Positions 43,791 to 53,027 of a DNA stretch of 64,000 bases are shown here, piece after piece. A program made the position numbers and the translations under genes. How positions within the stretch are numbered: position 1 is the first letter of the stretch; each line of letters opens with the position of its first letter. The stretch is taken from positions 434,001 to 498,000 of the forward strand of contig CAMCVK010000001.1 in the NCBI GenBank assembly GCA_945881865.1. The letters are read 5' to 3'. This DNA is from Fimbriimonas ginsengisoli Gsoil 348. Its GTDB lineage: Bacteria; Armatimonadota; Fimbriimonadia; Fimbriimonadales; Fimbriimonadaceae. The notes under the pieces are model-generated. The model did no database searches. It was given only the letters and a program-made list of their open reading frames with translations, and had not been told where the DNA came from.

Positions 43791-43803
43791 AGCTTTCCGT
43801 CCT

Positions 43804-43875
43804 GCGGGCGTAGCTCAGCGGTAGAGTGTTTGCTTCCCAAGCAAAATGTCGCGAGTTCGAATCTCGTCGCCCGCT
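43804..43875 (+). tRNA. tRNA-Gly (anticodon CCC)
   Basis: Acceptor GCGGGCG/CGCCCGC, anticodon stem TTTGC/GCAAA with loop TTCCCAA, and T-arm GCGAG-TTCGAAT-CTCGT. The 3' CCA is not encoded (CCC follows), unlike the neighbouring tRNA 13 nt upstream. The two are presumably cotranscribed. Confidence 0.96.
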
Positions 43876-43962
43876 CCCGTTCCCCTCGCCATATTTGCGG
43901 CTTATATCGCATGCTTCTTGGGGTTGGAACAATTTCCTGCAGGTTTCGCCGCATAGTAAAGT

Positions 43963-44367
43963 ATGCGTCCCGTGGATTGTTCCGTCCTCCTCGTTGAGGA
44001 TGACGCGGATACCGAGCAGCTCATCCTGCGTGCCCTTCGGCGCGCCGGCGTCTCGGAGATCCTGGTGGCGCGCGACGGACAAGAAGCGCTGGACACCTTG
44101 GCTGCCGTCCGACGCCAACCCCACCTGATGTTGCTGGACGCAAAGCTGCCAACCCTGGATGGATATGAGGTGCTTCGCCGCCTCCGCATGCTACCAAGCG
44201 AAGAGGCCCTAAGCATCGTGGTTTTCAGCAGCGAAGACTCCCCCGCCGCCGTCACACGCGCCCTGTCGCTGGGCGCCACCGAATATGCGGTGAAACCGAC
44301 GAGCTTTGAGGACCTGACCATGACCATTGAGCAGATGGTTCACCGGTACGCGCCGATGGCCGCTTAG
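43963..44367 (+). CDS. Single-domain response regulator
   Basis: A 134-residue receiver domain of the Rcp1-like long-loop type. It has acidic residues Glu12-Asp13-Asp14, phospho-acceptor Asp59 in LMLLDAKLPTLDG, Ser/Ser in VVFSSED and Lys in YAVKPTS. There is no output domain. A CATAGT box lies 5 nt upstream of the ATG. No kinase is adjacent. The 3' end overlaps the convergent Doc-like gene by 4 bp. Confidence 0.92.
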   Translation: MRPVDCSVLLVEDDADTEQLILRALRRAGVSEILVARDGQEALDTLAAVRRQPHLMLLDAKLPTLDGYEVLRRLRMLPSEEALSIVVFSSEDSPAAVTRALSLGATEYAVKPTSFEDLTMTIEQMVHRYAPMAA

Positions 44368-44762
44368 GCCATTGCGGCTGTCGCCAGCAGATCGCCAAGA
44401 ATAGTTCGCACCTCGGCCGTGTGGGCGTGCGGGTCTGGCTCGCTGGCCGCGTGGATGGCTTCTTTCGCCGCCGCAAGACTGTCCGGTGCGCTTGCCGAGA
44501 ATTTGGCCGTTAGCCGAAATCCGTTCGCGATAAGGAACCCTTTCGTTGCCAGCAGAGCTACTTCTGCGTTGTGCGTGGCTAGGGGCGCCTTTTTCGTAAA
44601 TCCCCATAGCAGACGCGCGGCTTGGTCTTGAACGCTTCGGCTGTCCCCGTAGGCGTACTGGTAGAACGTCGCTTCCTCAAGATCGGCGAACCGGTAGGCG
44701 TCGTTTGTGCCTCCGAGTTGGAGGTGGATCCAGAGGATGTCTTGGACGGTTAGGTATCGCAT
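44364..44762 (-). CDS. Doc/Fic-fold protein with degenerate catalytic motif
   Basis: A 132-residue protein that aligns with Doc (death-on-curing) Fic-fold proteins: YLTVQDILWIHLQL matches the first helix, and AARLLWGFTKKAPLATHNAEVALLATKGFLIANGF matches the catalytic helix-loop-helix. The Fic motif HxFxDGNKR reads APLATHNAE, so the catalytic His is Ala, the Asp is Thr, and the Lys and Arg are lost; only the Asn remains. Kinase or AMP-transferase activity should be absent. No Phd-type antitoxin gene is adjacent. It lies downstream of the 16S terminator. Confidence 0.75.
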   Translation of the reverse strand: MRYLTVQDILWIHLQLGGTNDAYRFADLEEATFYQYAYGDSRSVQDQAARLLWGFTKKAPLATHNAEVALLATKGFLIANGFRLTAKFSASAPDSLAAAKEAIHAASEPDPHAHTAEVRTILGDLLATAAMA

Positions 44763-44794
44763 GCTTCCAACATTATGACGTTGCGAAACGAAAG

Positions 44795-44825
44795 AAGCCC
44801 CGCAAGTTACCCTGCGGGGCTTTTT
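44795..44825 (-). terminator. Intrinsic terminator after 16S rRNA
   Basis: AAGCCCCGCA (44795-44804) pairs perfectly with TGCGGGGCTT (44813-44822). A TTTTT run follows on the plus side and TTCTTTCGTTT on the minus side, so it can work both ways. It lies about 85 nt beyond the 3' end of 16S, with no 23S gene after it. Confidence 0.8.
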
Positions 44826-44906
44826 AGCCTTGAAAGCTTAATAGAAACGCGTTCAGATCCGACCTGGAAATGTCGAACCGATTGTGTCGGCTCGAGTTCT
44901 TTTCCT

Positions 44907-46412
<1,506 letters not shown>

Positions 46413-46671
46413 AGAGTTGACCCAATATCAATCCGAAGATCGACTTGGTTGACTTACTTTGCTGATGTTTCCCTTGCGGGAACCTTCCCTCACCGAGTCA
46501 AGCTCGCAGAGTTCTGGCCATCGATTTTTTGAATCGGGGTTGATGCTTTAACACTTCAACCGTACTTGTTTCTGAACGCGTCTCTATTAAACTTTCAAAG
46601 TTCTTTCTTTTTTGTCACCGCTCTTCGCGGCAACGAGAGATATTGAAGCATTCCTGGAGGCCAATTGTCAA
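46413..46671 (-). promoter_or_regulatory. 16S rRNA promoter and leader
   Basis: On the minus strand TTGACA (46671-46666) and TTCAAT (46047+600: 46647-46642) are 18 bp apart, giving a start near 46635 and a leader of about 220 nt. A boxA-like GAACTTTGAAAGT lies at about 46591-46603, as expected for an antitermination signal. The rest of 46672-46864 holds no gene; it contains two short inverted repeats (46737-46781 and 46824-46855) of unknown role. Confidence 0.6.
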
Positions 46672-46864
46672 GGGCAGTTTAAGGAATTCTCGAAAAAAGC
46701 TGAATCCTTTGCTTTCTCGGTCCGTCCGGACTGCAGAAACCGCCCTTCGCTAGGTTCAAAATCGGCGTTGTGGGGCGGTTTACGGGCCCAGAGATAATCT
46801 GGGCGAAAGTTACAGGGGCGAACGGTCTAGGAAGGCACAGCGGCCCGCCTAGACCACTTTGGCG

Positions 46865-47035
46865 TTATTTGTCGCCGGATTCGTCGCGCTGAAGGACGGT
46901 TCCGCCCTTGGCCGCTTCGTCGGAATTCATATCCGGGAGCTTCTTCGAGGCAGGGTCAACCTTCTGTGGGCCGGAGTCGCAGCCGACAACGAGGAGAAGG
47001 CCGATGAGGATGAGGCCGATCTGGAGTTTTTTCAT
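46865..47035 (-). CDS. Small lipoprotein
   Basis: A 56-residue lipoprotein: MKKLQIGLILIGLLLVVGC is a clear signal with lipobox VVGC (Cys19). The mature part has only 38 polar residues. It lies 71 nt downstream of the prepilin gene on the same strand, across a strong hairpin, and may be expressed at a reduced level from the prepilin promoter. Such small lipoproteins often follow DUF1559 prepilin genes in related genomes, from general recollection. The function is unknown. Confidence 0.7.
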   Translation of the reverse strand: MKKLQIGLILIGLLLVVGCDSGPQKVDPASKKLPDMNSDEAAKGGTVLQRDESGDK

Positions 47036-47050
47036 GGTGTTAAACGAAAC

Positions 47051-47082
47051 GTGCGGGCAGATCCAGAAGGATCCGCCCGCAC
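47051..47082 (-). terminator. Intercistronic hairpin between prepilin and lipoprotein genes
   Basis: GTGCGGGC-x-GATCC pairs with GGATC-x-GCCCGCAC: 13 pairs and one A-C mismatch around a 4-nt loop. On the minus strand GTTTCGTTTAAC follows. It could be a partial terminator or a 3' stabiliser for the prepilin mRNA. Confidence 0.6.
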
Positions 47083-47106
47083 GAGAGGGTTTGGGCCGAA
47101 GCGCGC

Positions 47107-48033
47107 TTATCGGGTGAAGTAGCAGGCAGCGGTCGGGGTGGCAGGGCACGGAGTGGTGATGTTCTGAACGATCCACTGTGCGTACTCGCCACATCGGATG
47201 TCGCCCGGCTCAGGCGTCGTGTTCAGCTGCGAGGTCGTACCGTCCTCGTTCGGAATGGTTGCATCCGGATCGGAGCAGTAAGCCGTTCGTCCGAGACCAG
47301 CGGTGTCGGCAACCACGATGTATCGGTTGTTGAAAGCACCCGGAAGGATGCCGCCCTTAACCTTGATCGCCTTGGCGTGGCCGTCAGCGAAAGCGTAGTT
47401 GAACGATCCGCCGTAGCGAAGTCCTTCGTTGGTCAGACCGTTGTAGGTGTCGGCAGCAAAGCCGATTCCGATCGTTGCACGCGGCGTGTCGTACGTGTCG
47501 CCGAACGCGAACGTGCCAGCCGGCTCGCTGATGCTCGTCATCGACTTACCAGCGTTGATGTTGCCGTTGCCGCCGGTCGGTCGGACGTAAACGACCTGCT
47601 TCTCAAGCAGTCCGCCGCCGCGCCAGCCGAACGGGCCCCAGTTGTAGCCGTAAGCCGAAAGCTTCTTGGCTCCGAAGACGCCGCCTCGGACGCTGTGGTT
47701 GTCGGCTTCGTTTCGCTCGTCCGAGTAGATGAGGTCGATCGACTTGAAGTAGGGGAACAAGGAGTACCACCACTCGGTCGAGCAACCCTCGATGACCTTG
47801 GCTGCCGGGTTGCAGACCGTCGGGTTGTTCGTGCCGAAGATCGGCGGGGTTACGTCTTCGTTGTCGCCGACGTAGATCTGGAGGCTGGTGCCGAGCTGCT
47901 TCACGTTGGAAAGCGACTTGACCTTCTTGGCTGCAAGCTTAGCTTGAGCGAAAACGGGGAAAAGGATAGCGGCCAGAATGGCGATGATGGCGATAACCAC
48001 CAACAACTCGATAAGGGTAAAGGCTTTCTTCAT
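47107..48033 (-). CDS. Prepilin-like protein, N-terminal cleavage/methylation domain, DUF1559-type
   Basis: A 308-residue type IV pilin/type II pseudopilin-like protein. The N-terminus MKKAFTLIELLVVIAIIAILAAILFP is the class III signal; prepilin peptidase would cut before Phe5. The -1 residue is Ala rather than the usual Gly. The head has SNVKQLGTSLQIYVGDNEDV and the C-terminal FNYAFADGHAKAIKVKGG (the F-x-DG mark), then a Cys-containing tail. Glu9 (the +5 position) is present. A direct repeat (48072-48090) lies upstream, and a small lipoprotein follows. Confidence 0.92.
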   Translation of the reverse strand: MKKAFTLIELLVVIAIIAILAAILFPVFAQAKLAAKKVKSLSNVKQLGTSLQIYVGDNEDVTPPIFGTNNPTVCNPAAKVIEGCSTEWWYSLFPYFKSIDLIYSDERNEADNHSVRGGVFGAKKLSAYGYNWGPFGWRGGGLLEKQVVYVRPTGGNGNINAGKSMTSISEPAGTFAFGDTYDTPRATIGIGFAADTYNGLTNEGLRYGGSFNYAFADGHAKAIKVKGGILPGAFNNRYIVVADTAGLGRTAYCSDPDATIPNEDGTTSQLNTTPEPGDIRCGEYAQWIVQNITTPCPATPTAACYFTR

Positions 48034-48071
48034 TGGAATTCGAACTCCGAGCGAGACTTTACGCAGGCTCT

Positions 48072-48090
48072 GTTAAGGTGTGGTTAAGGT
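48072..48090. promoter_or_regulatory. 11-bp-period direct repeat upstream of the prepilin gene
   Basis: GTTAAGGT at 48072-48079 and again at 48083-48090. One-turn-spaced direct repeats of this kind are typical of OmpR/PhoP-family regulator sites. It lies 39 bp upstream of the prepilin ATG, near the expected -35 region. Confidence 0.45.
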
Positions 48091-48210
48091 TCCCAACTTC
48101 CGGAAAAATCGGTCCTCTGGCCCACCCCGCGTTACCTCAAGGTAATCGTTGGAATCTACGCCCATTGGCAAAGGGCCTTCCGAGATAGGGCCTAACCGAG
48201 AGCTTAATTC

Positions 48211-48474
48211 TTGAACACGCAAAGTAGACGGGCTCGTACACGAGTCCGTTCAATCTTTTCCTCCAGCCCTGCGCCGCCCCAAGCCACTTCGCTCGTTCGC
48301 ATCACTCCTCCGTGCGGAGCGCTTAAGATCCCGAGTACGGTCGTGATAAAGGCAGGCGAACGCCGGGCGAGCTTCATCGCCACCTTTGAAGCCGCGACGC
48401 CGGGCGACTATCGCCTATACCTTTACTACTCGGTGAACGATCTCTCCTACACTAGTTTTTCGATCCTGAAGTAG
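48211..48474 (+). pseudogene. Probable remnant of a secreted-protein C-terminus
   Basis: An 87-codon open frame that begins at a TTG just after an in-frame TAA and has no signal peptide or Shine-Dalgarno. Its end (ITPPCGALKIPSTVVIKAG...SFIATFEAATPGDYRLY) resembles the C-terminal beta domain of the large protein encoded directly downstream (VPLTATIPTGSKSVTFEITLKADAPTGPAS). This is best explained as the tail of a duplicated and decayed copy. It could also be a short unrelated gene. Confidence 0.45.
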
Positions 48475-48611
48475 GCGCGGGAGATTGCCCTCCGCGCTTG
48501 CCCAGCCTCGCGTCTGCCGAAGGTGGCTCCCGGCGTCGCGAGTTTGGAACTTGGGCATGTCACGCAAAAGCGTTTGATAGTGTTTGCAGGTCGGAGCATA
48601 TACTTCTTTGC

Positions 48612-50687
48612 GTGACACGCCTCGCCATCTACGCCGTCTCCGTGTGCGCTTTGCTCGGCGCCGCAACTTCCGTGCTTGCGCAGACCATCGCCACCGTCCG
48701 CGTGATTCCGTCGGCGGTGACCCCCGGTAAGTCTGCCTTCGGGCGGGTGGTGCTCACGAAGCCCGCCGAAAACGACATGTTTGTCACCCTGTCTGGGCAG
48801 ACGCCTGCTTTCCGATTTCCGACGGAGTTGCCGATCAAGAAGGGGAAGACGGCGGGAGCCTTCACCATCACCACGAAGCTCGGCACTTGGGGTCCTGATC
48901 CTAGTCAAAACCCCGCCGACGGTGTTGTCACGGCGAGCGTTCAAAATTCGACCGCAAAGGCAAGCGCTGTTCGCTACGAGCCTATATATGTGAGAGGCAC
49001 GACGGAAATCGCAAGCCGTAACTCACAAAATGCACAAGCGTACGGGGCCAGCGGCGAGCCGTCGGACCTTCCGCGCGGAGACGTTCGGACGATCAGCGCC
49101 GACGGTAAGTTAGTTGTCTTTACGAGCCTTGCCAATAATCTGGTTCCAAACGACGGGAATCGCGTCAGTGATGTCTTTCTTCGCGACCTCCACAACGGCG
49201 TAACCCGCCGCATCTCGGAGGGCACCGGCGGGGTGCAGGCGAACGCGCGCAGCTATCATCCGTGCATCAGTTCCGACGGGAAACACATCGCGTTCACCAG
49301 CGACGCGACCAACCTCGTGCCCGGCAGTCCGCCGCATAGCAATGTTTATCTGTATCGAATCTCCGATGGCAAGCTAAGCCTCATCAGCGGCATGGAGGCG
49401 AATGACGACAGCGATCAGCCCAGCATCAATGCCAACGGCAGCGTGGTCGCCTTTGCCTCCTATGCCAGCAATCTGACTTCCGGGCCAAGTGATGTGTACC
49501 AAGATGTGTTTGTCTACGTGCGCAAAACCGGCCGGATCGAGCTAGTCTCAGGCGCTTCCGGCAGCAGCGGCACCAACGGCCACTCGTGGCACCCGAGCGT
49601 GAGCGGAGACGGCAATTGTGTCAGCTTCACTTCCCAGTCGGACCGGTTCGGGCCGCTCGACTACAACGGCTATTCCGACATCTACCTGCGAGACCGCCAA
49701 AACCGACGCACGGAGCTAATCTCGGCAAACGATGACGGTAGCAATTTGTTCGCGCCCACGTTCTTCAGCTCGATCTCGGAAGATGGTAACCGGATCGCCT
49801 TTGAAGGGATCCCTAAGTATCGTCAGTTGAGTGTCCGAGATCGAGCCTTGAATCGAACGCTCCTAGCTGCAACCCTTTCCAGTTCCGATTCAATTCGTCA
49901 AAACTTTGCTCTGTCCGGCGACGGACGCTACATTGCGTTGGCTTCCTCGCAAGGGTCCTCCCTTTACAGTATCGAGCAATCAAAATCGATCTCGGTCTAT
50001 AGTTATTACATCCCAAAGGGTATCGACTTCTCCCTAAGCAGAAACGGCCGATTCGCCCAATTTACTTCAGAAGGTACCTTCGGATTGTCGGCTTACAATG
50101 ACTACAATCCCGCTGCAGACATTTACGTTGCCGAATGGTTGCCACCTTCTGCGATGCCAGTCCTCGAGACGCCCGATCTCCTGCTCGATGAAACAGTAAA
50201 GCTGAAAGTCTATCTGGCGCACCCGGCGGAGGAGACCTCCTCCGCGATCGTTCGGTGGACTGGCACCAAAATCCCACCCTCGAAGGTTGTTTTCGCTCCG
50301 GGCCAAACGGTGGCCGAACTCGATTTCACGGTACAGGGAACCCCTCTTCGCGGCGATGCCAGCGCCTTTGCTGACTACGCTTCGTCGTCAGAACAGACCC
50401 CTGCTTTAATCCATAAGTTTCTTTTCGCGACCGAGTTTCCTCGCTACCCCACCGGGACGAAGAAGCTCAATGCCAGCATACGCGTCGGGAAGCCGGTGAC
50501 CGTACCGACGCACTTCAGCGTTGGAGCGGAATACTGGGTTGTCCCATTGACTGCTACGATTCCTACTGGATCCAAGTCGGTCACGTTTGAGATCACGTTA
50601 AAGGCCGATGCCCCCACGGGTCCTGCCAGCATTTCAGCGTTGGACGCGCAAAGGATAAAAGAGCGCGCCTCCTTCTATAGCGGCTAG
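48612..50687 (+). CDS. Secreted WD40/TolB-like propeller protein with C-terminal beta domains
   Basis: A 691-residue exported protein starting at GTG 48612. A signal peptide (about 1-25, ending VLAQ) is followed by a short Ig-like domain (about 27-110) and propeller repeats (about 130-510) with SADGKLVVFTSLANNLVPND, SSDGKHIAFTSDATNLVPG and ANGSVVAFASYASNLTSG. The C-terminal part (about 515-691) holds further Ig/Calx-like beta domains. The repeats match PD40/TolB-like families of unknown ligand. A TATACT box lies 7 nt upstream of the start, and an inverted repeat (48559-48616) spans it. Confidence 0.8.
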   Translation: MTRLAIYAVSVCALLGAATSVLAQTIATVRVIPSAVTPGKSAFGRVVLTKPAENDMFVTLSGQTPAFRFPTELPIKKGKTAGAFTITTKLGTWGPDPSQNPADGVVTASVQNSTAKASAVRYEPIYVRGTTEIASRNSQNAQAYGASGEPSDLPRGDVRTISADGKLVVFTSLANNLVPNDGNRVSDVFLRDLHNGVTRRISEGTGGVQANARSYHPCISSDGKHIAFTSDATNLVPGSPPHSNVYLYRISDGKLSLISGMEANDDSDQPSINANGSVVAFASYASNLTSGPSDVYQDVFVYVRKTGRIELVSGASGSSGTNGHSWHPSVSGDGNCVSFTSQSDRFGPLDYNGYSDIYLRDRQNRRTELISANDDGSNLFAPTFFSSISEDGNRIAFEGIPKYRQLSVRDRALNRTLLAATLSSSDSIRQNFALSGDGRYIALASSQGSSLYSIEQSKSISVYSYYIPKGIDFSLSRNGRFAQFTSEGTFGLSAYNDYNPAADIYVAEWLPPSAMPVLETPDLLLDETVKLKVYLAHPAEETSSAIVRWTGTKIPPSKVVFAPGQTVAELDFTVQGTPLRGDASAFADYASSSEQTPALIHKFLFATEFPRYPTGTKKLNASIRVGKPVTVPTHFSVGAEYWVVPLTATIPTGSKSVTFEITLKADAPTGPASISALDAQRIKERASFYSG

Positions 50688-50778
50688 GTCCGCAAGTCGT
50701 CCTTTTTGGCCGATCCACCTTGCTACCGTAAGGTGAAGTCGCGGCTACGGACCCAACGTGCCAAACTGGTAGGCACCC

Positions 50779-52974
50779 GTGCGACTGGTTTTCACCGTTA
50801 CCCTGTTCGTTAGCTCGTTCCTGCTATTTCTCATCCAGCCGCTGGCGGGAAAGCTTGTTCTGCCGACGTTTGGCGGGGCACCGGCGGTGTGGAGCGCGTC
50901 GCTCGTCTTCTTTCAGGCCACGCTTTTGGCGGGTTACGCTTATGCGCACTTCAGCTCGAAGTACTTGGGCCACCGGCAGTGGTTTCTTCACCTGCCGCTG
51001 ATGGCGACCGCCTTTTTGGTGCTTCCATTCGGGTTGCAGAACGTCGCGTTTAAGGGAATCCAAGAGCAAGCGGCGGGGGGCTCATCAAACCCCAGCTTGC
51101 TCGTCGTGATGGCCCTCGCCGCATTGGTCGGGCTTCCCTTCTTCGTCGTTTCGGCCGGCGCGCCGTTGCTTCAGCGCTGGTTTGGCAACACGAACGATCC
51201 GGCGGCGAAGGACCCGTACTTCCTATATGGAGCCAGCAACGTCGGGTCCATGCTCGCTTTGTTTGCCTACCCGGCATACGTCGAAAGCCAGTTTCGGCTA
51301 GCCGGTCAGGCCCAAATATGGACGGCCGGGTTTGGCCTGCTCTTCGTCGGTATGGCGATTTGCGGATTCTTAGCCGCGCGCGGCGGCACCAGAACGGACG
51401 TTGCCGCCCCCAAGCCAACCGAGGAAAGCGAGCCGACCTGGAAGACGCGGCTACTTTGGCTGGCTTGTTCGGCCGTCCCGACGAGCTTCCTCATGGGCGT
51501 AACGAGCTACGTTTCCACCAACATAGCCCCGGTTCCGCTTCTTTGGGTAGTTCCGCTCGCCATCTATCTCATCACGTTTCTGCTAGCTTTCACCAACAAG
51601 CCGCTGCTCAACACGGCGCTGCTCTCGCGAATCGTGCCGATTGCACTCATCGCTTTGGTTTTGGTGACCGTGTTGGAGGAAGCGCGTCCCGAGATCGCCG
51701 CCGTTCACCTCGTGGTGTTCTTCCTAGCGGCGTGGATGTGCCACTCGCGGCTGTATGACCTTCGGCCAGGGGCAAGCCGCCTCACCGAGTTCTATCTGTA
51801 CGTGAGCCTGGGCGGCGTCCTTGGCGGCATCTTCAACGGTCTCCTCGCCCCAACCATCTTTAACACGTTCGCCGAGTACCCGATCGCCATCGCCGCTGTT
51901 GCCTTCCTGAAGCTGCCCTACAAGAAGGACTACCGAGGGAATTGGATCGACATCGCCTACGGCGTGGGGGTTTATGCTGCCACGGCCGGGCTGGTGTTGT
52001 TCGCCAAGCTAGGCCTCGGGCTGTCGGCCGGACCCGCGACCACCGCCATCGCGCTTGGCGTCCCTTGTGTTCTCTGCGCCCTTGCCTCCGACCGACCACT
52101 GCGTTTCGGGTTGGCCATCGCCGGAATCTTCTTTGGAACGGCCGCGACCGGCCTCAACCTGGTGGGCAGATTGTTGGTTACGAAGCGCAGCTTCTTCGGG
52201 TTGCACCGCGTCGCGCTCAGCCCTTCCGGCCGGTTTGCGCGCCTTGTCCACGGCAACACCCTACACGGCATGCAAGATCGCCAGAACCCGCTCCGCCCGC
52301 TGACCTATTACTACAGCACCGGACCGATCGGCCAAGTGTTCTCCTACTTCACGGGGCCCTCAATGAAGCGGAACGTTGCCCTGGTCGGTCTTGGCGTCGG
52401 GTCGCTGGCGGCTTACGGAGAGAAGAGCCAACGCATGACGTTCTTTGAGATCGACCCGGAGATTGAGCAGATCGCCCGCGATCCGAAGTATTTCACGTTC
52501 CTGAGAGACTCCAAGGCGAAGATCGATGTCGTGCTCGGAGACGCTCGCCTCACGCTTACGAAGCAACCGGCCGGCTCCTTTGGGCTGATCGTGCTGGATG
52601 CGTTTAGTTCCGATGCGATCCCGGTTCACCTTCTCACGAAAGAGGCCATGGAGATGTATATGAGCAAGCTGGAGCCCGGCGGCATCCTTGCCTACCACAT
52701 CTCCAACCGATATTTGACGCTGGAGCCGGTCGTGGCAAACCAGGCCAAGGAGCTGGGCTTGGTGGCCTGGTCGCAAGAAGACGGACCATCGACGGATGAA
52801 AAGGCCTTGGGCAAGACGGCCAGCAGCTGGATGGTTATCGCCCGGAAAAGGAGTGACCTTGCCCCGCTCGTGAGCAAGATCAACTACTGGTCGGATGCGA
52901 CGCCGTCCCCCGCAATCCGCGCCTGGACGGACGACTACTCGAACGTGCTGAGCGTGTTCGAGATGAACAAGTAG
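50779..52974 (+). CDS. Fused polytopic membrane / spermidine synthase-like protein
   Basis: A 731-residue protein starting at GTG 50779. Residues 1 to about 450 form about 12 transmembrane helices (LFLIQPLAGKLVLPTFGGAPAVWSASLVFFQATLLAGY is typical of the fused MFS/spermidine-synthase family). Residues about 480-731 form a Rossmann aminopropyltransferase-like domain: ALVGLGVGSLAAYG, the acidic TFFEIDPEIE, VLGDARLTL and LIVLDAFSSDAIPVHLLTKEA. A D-x3-D-like DAFSSDA is present, so it may bind decarboxylated SAM or a related cofactor, but polyamine synthesis is unproven. Confidence 0.85.
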   Translation: MRLVFTVTLFVSSFLLFLIQPLAGKLVLPTFGGAPAVWSASLVFFQATLLAGYAYAHFSSKYLGHRQWFLHLPLMATAFLVLPFGLQNVAFKGIQEQAAGGSSNPSLLVVMALAALVGLPFFVVSAGAPLLQRWFGNTNDPAAKDPYFLYGASNVGSMLALFAYPAYVESQFRLAGQAQIWTAGFGLLFVGMAICGFLAARGGTRTDVAAPKPTEESEPTWKTRLLWLACSAVPTSFLMGVTSYVSTNIAPVPLLWVVPLAIYLITFLLAFTNKPLLNTALLSRIVPIALIALVLVTVLEEARPEIAAVHLVVFFLAAWMCHSRLYDLRPGASRLTEFYLYVSLGGVLGGIFNGLLAPTIFNTFAEYPIAIAAVAFLKLPYKKDYRGNWIDIAYGVGVYAATAGLVLFAKLGLGLSAGPATTAIALGVPCVLCALASDRPLRFGLAIAGIFFGTAATGLNLVGRLLVTKRSFFGLHRVALSPSGRFARLVHGNTLHGMQDRQNPLRPLTYYYSTGPIGQVFSYFTGPSMKRNVALVGLGVGSLAAYGEKSQRMTFFEIDPEIEQIARDPKYFTFLRDSKAKIDVVLGDARLTLTKQPAGSFGLIVLDAFSSDAIPVHLLTKEAMEMYMSKLEPGGILAYHISNRYLTLEPVVANQAKELGLVAWSQEDGPSTDEKALGKTASSWMVIARKRSDLAPLVSKINYWSDATPSPAIRAWTDDYSNVLSVFEMNK

Positions 52975-52988
52975 GCTGAGTCAGCAGA

Positions 52989-53027
52989 TTTTCAGTGATA
53001 TACTATTTTTCAGCACGTGCTGAAAAA
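52989..53027 (+). promoter_or_regulatory. Promoter and 22-bp perfect palindrome at the AbiE-like cassette
   Basis: A -10-like TATACT (52999-53004) is followed by TTTTTCAGCAC at 53006-53016 and its exact reverse complement at 53017-53027. The GTG start codon at 53017 opens the right arm. A further TTTTCAG half-site lies at 52989-52995. A protein bound here would cover the transcription start and the start codon. Confidence 0.75.

Noticed and set aside
50758-50776. GTGCC...GGCAC inverted repeat before the spermidine-synthase-like gene
   Set aside because: Only 5 bp per arm, with a 9-nt loop; expected by chance in GC-rich DNA.
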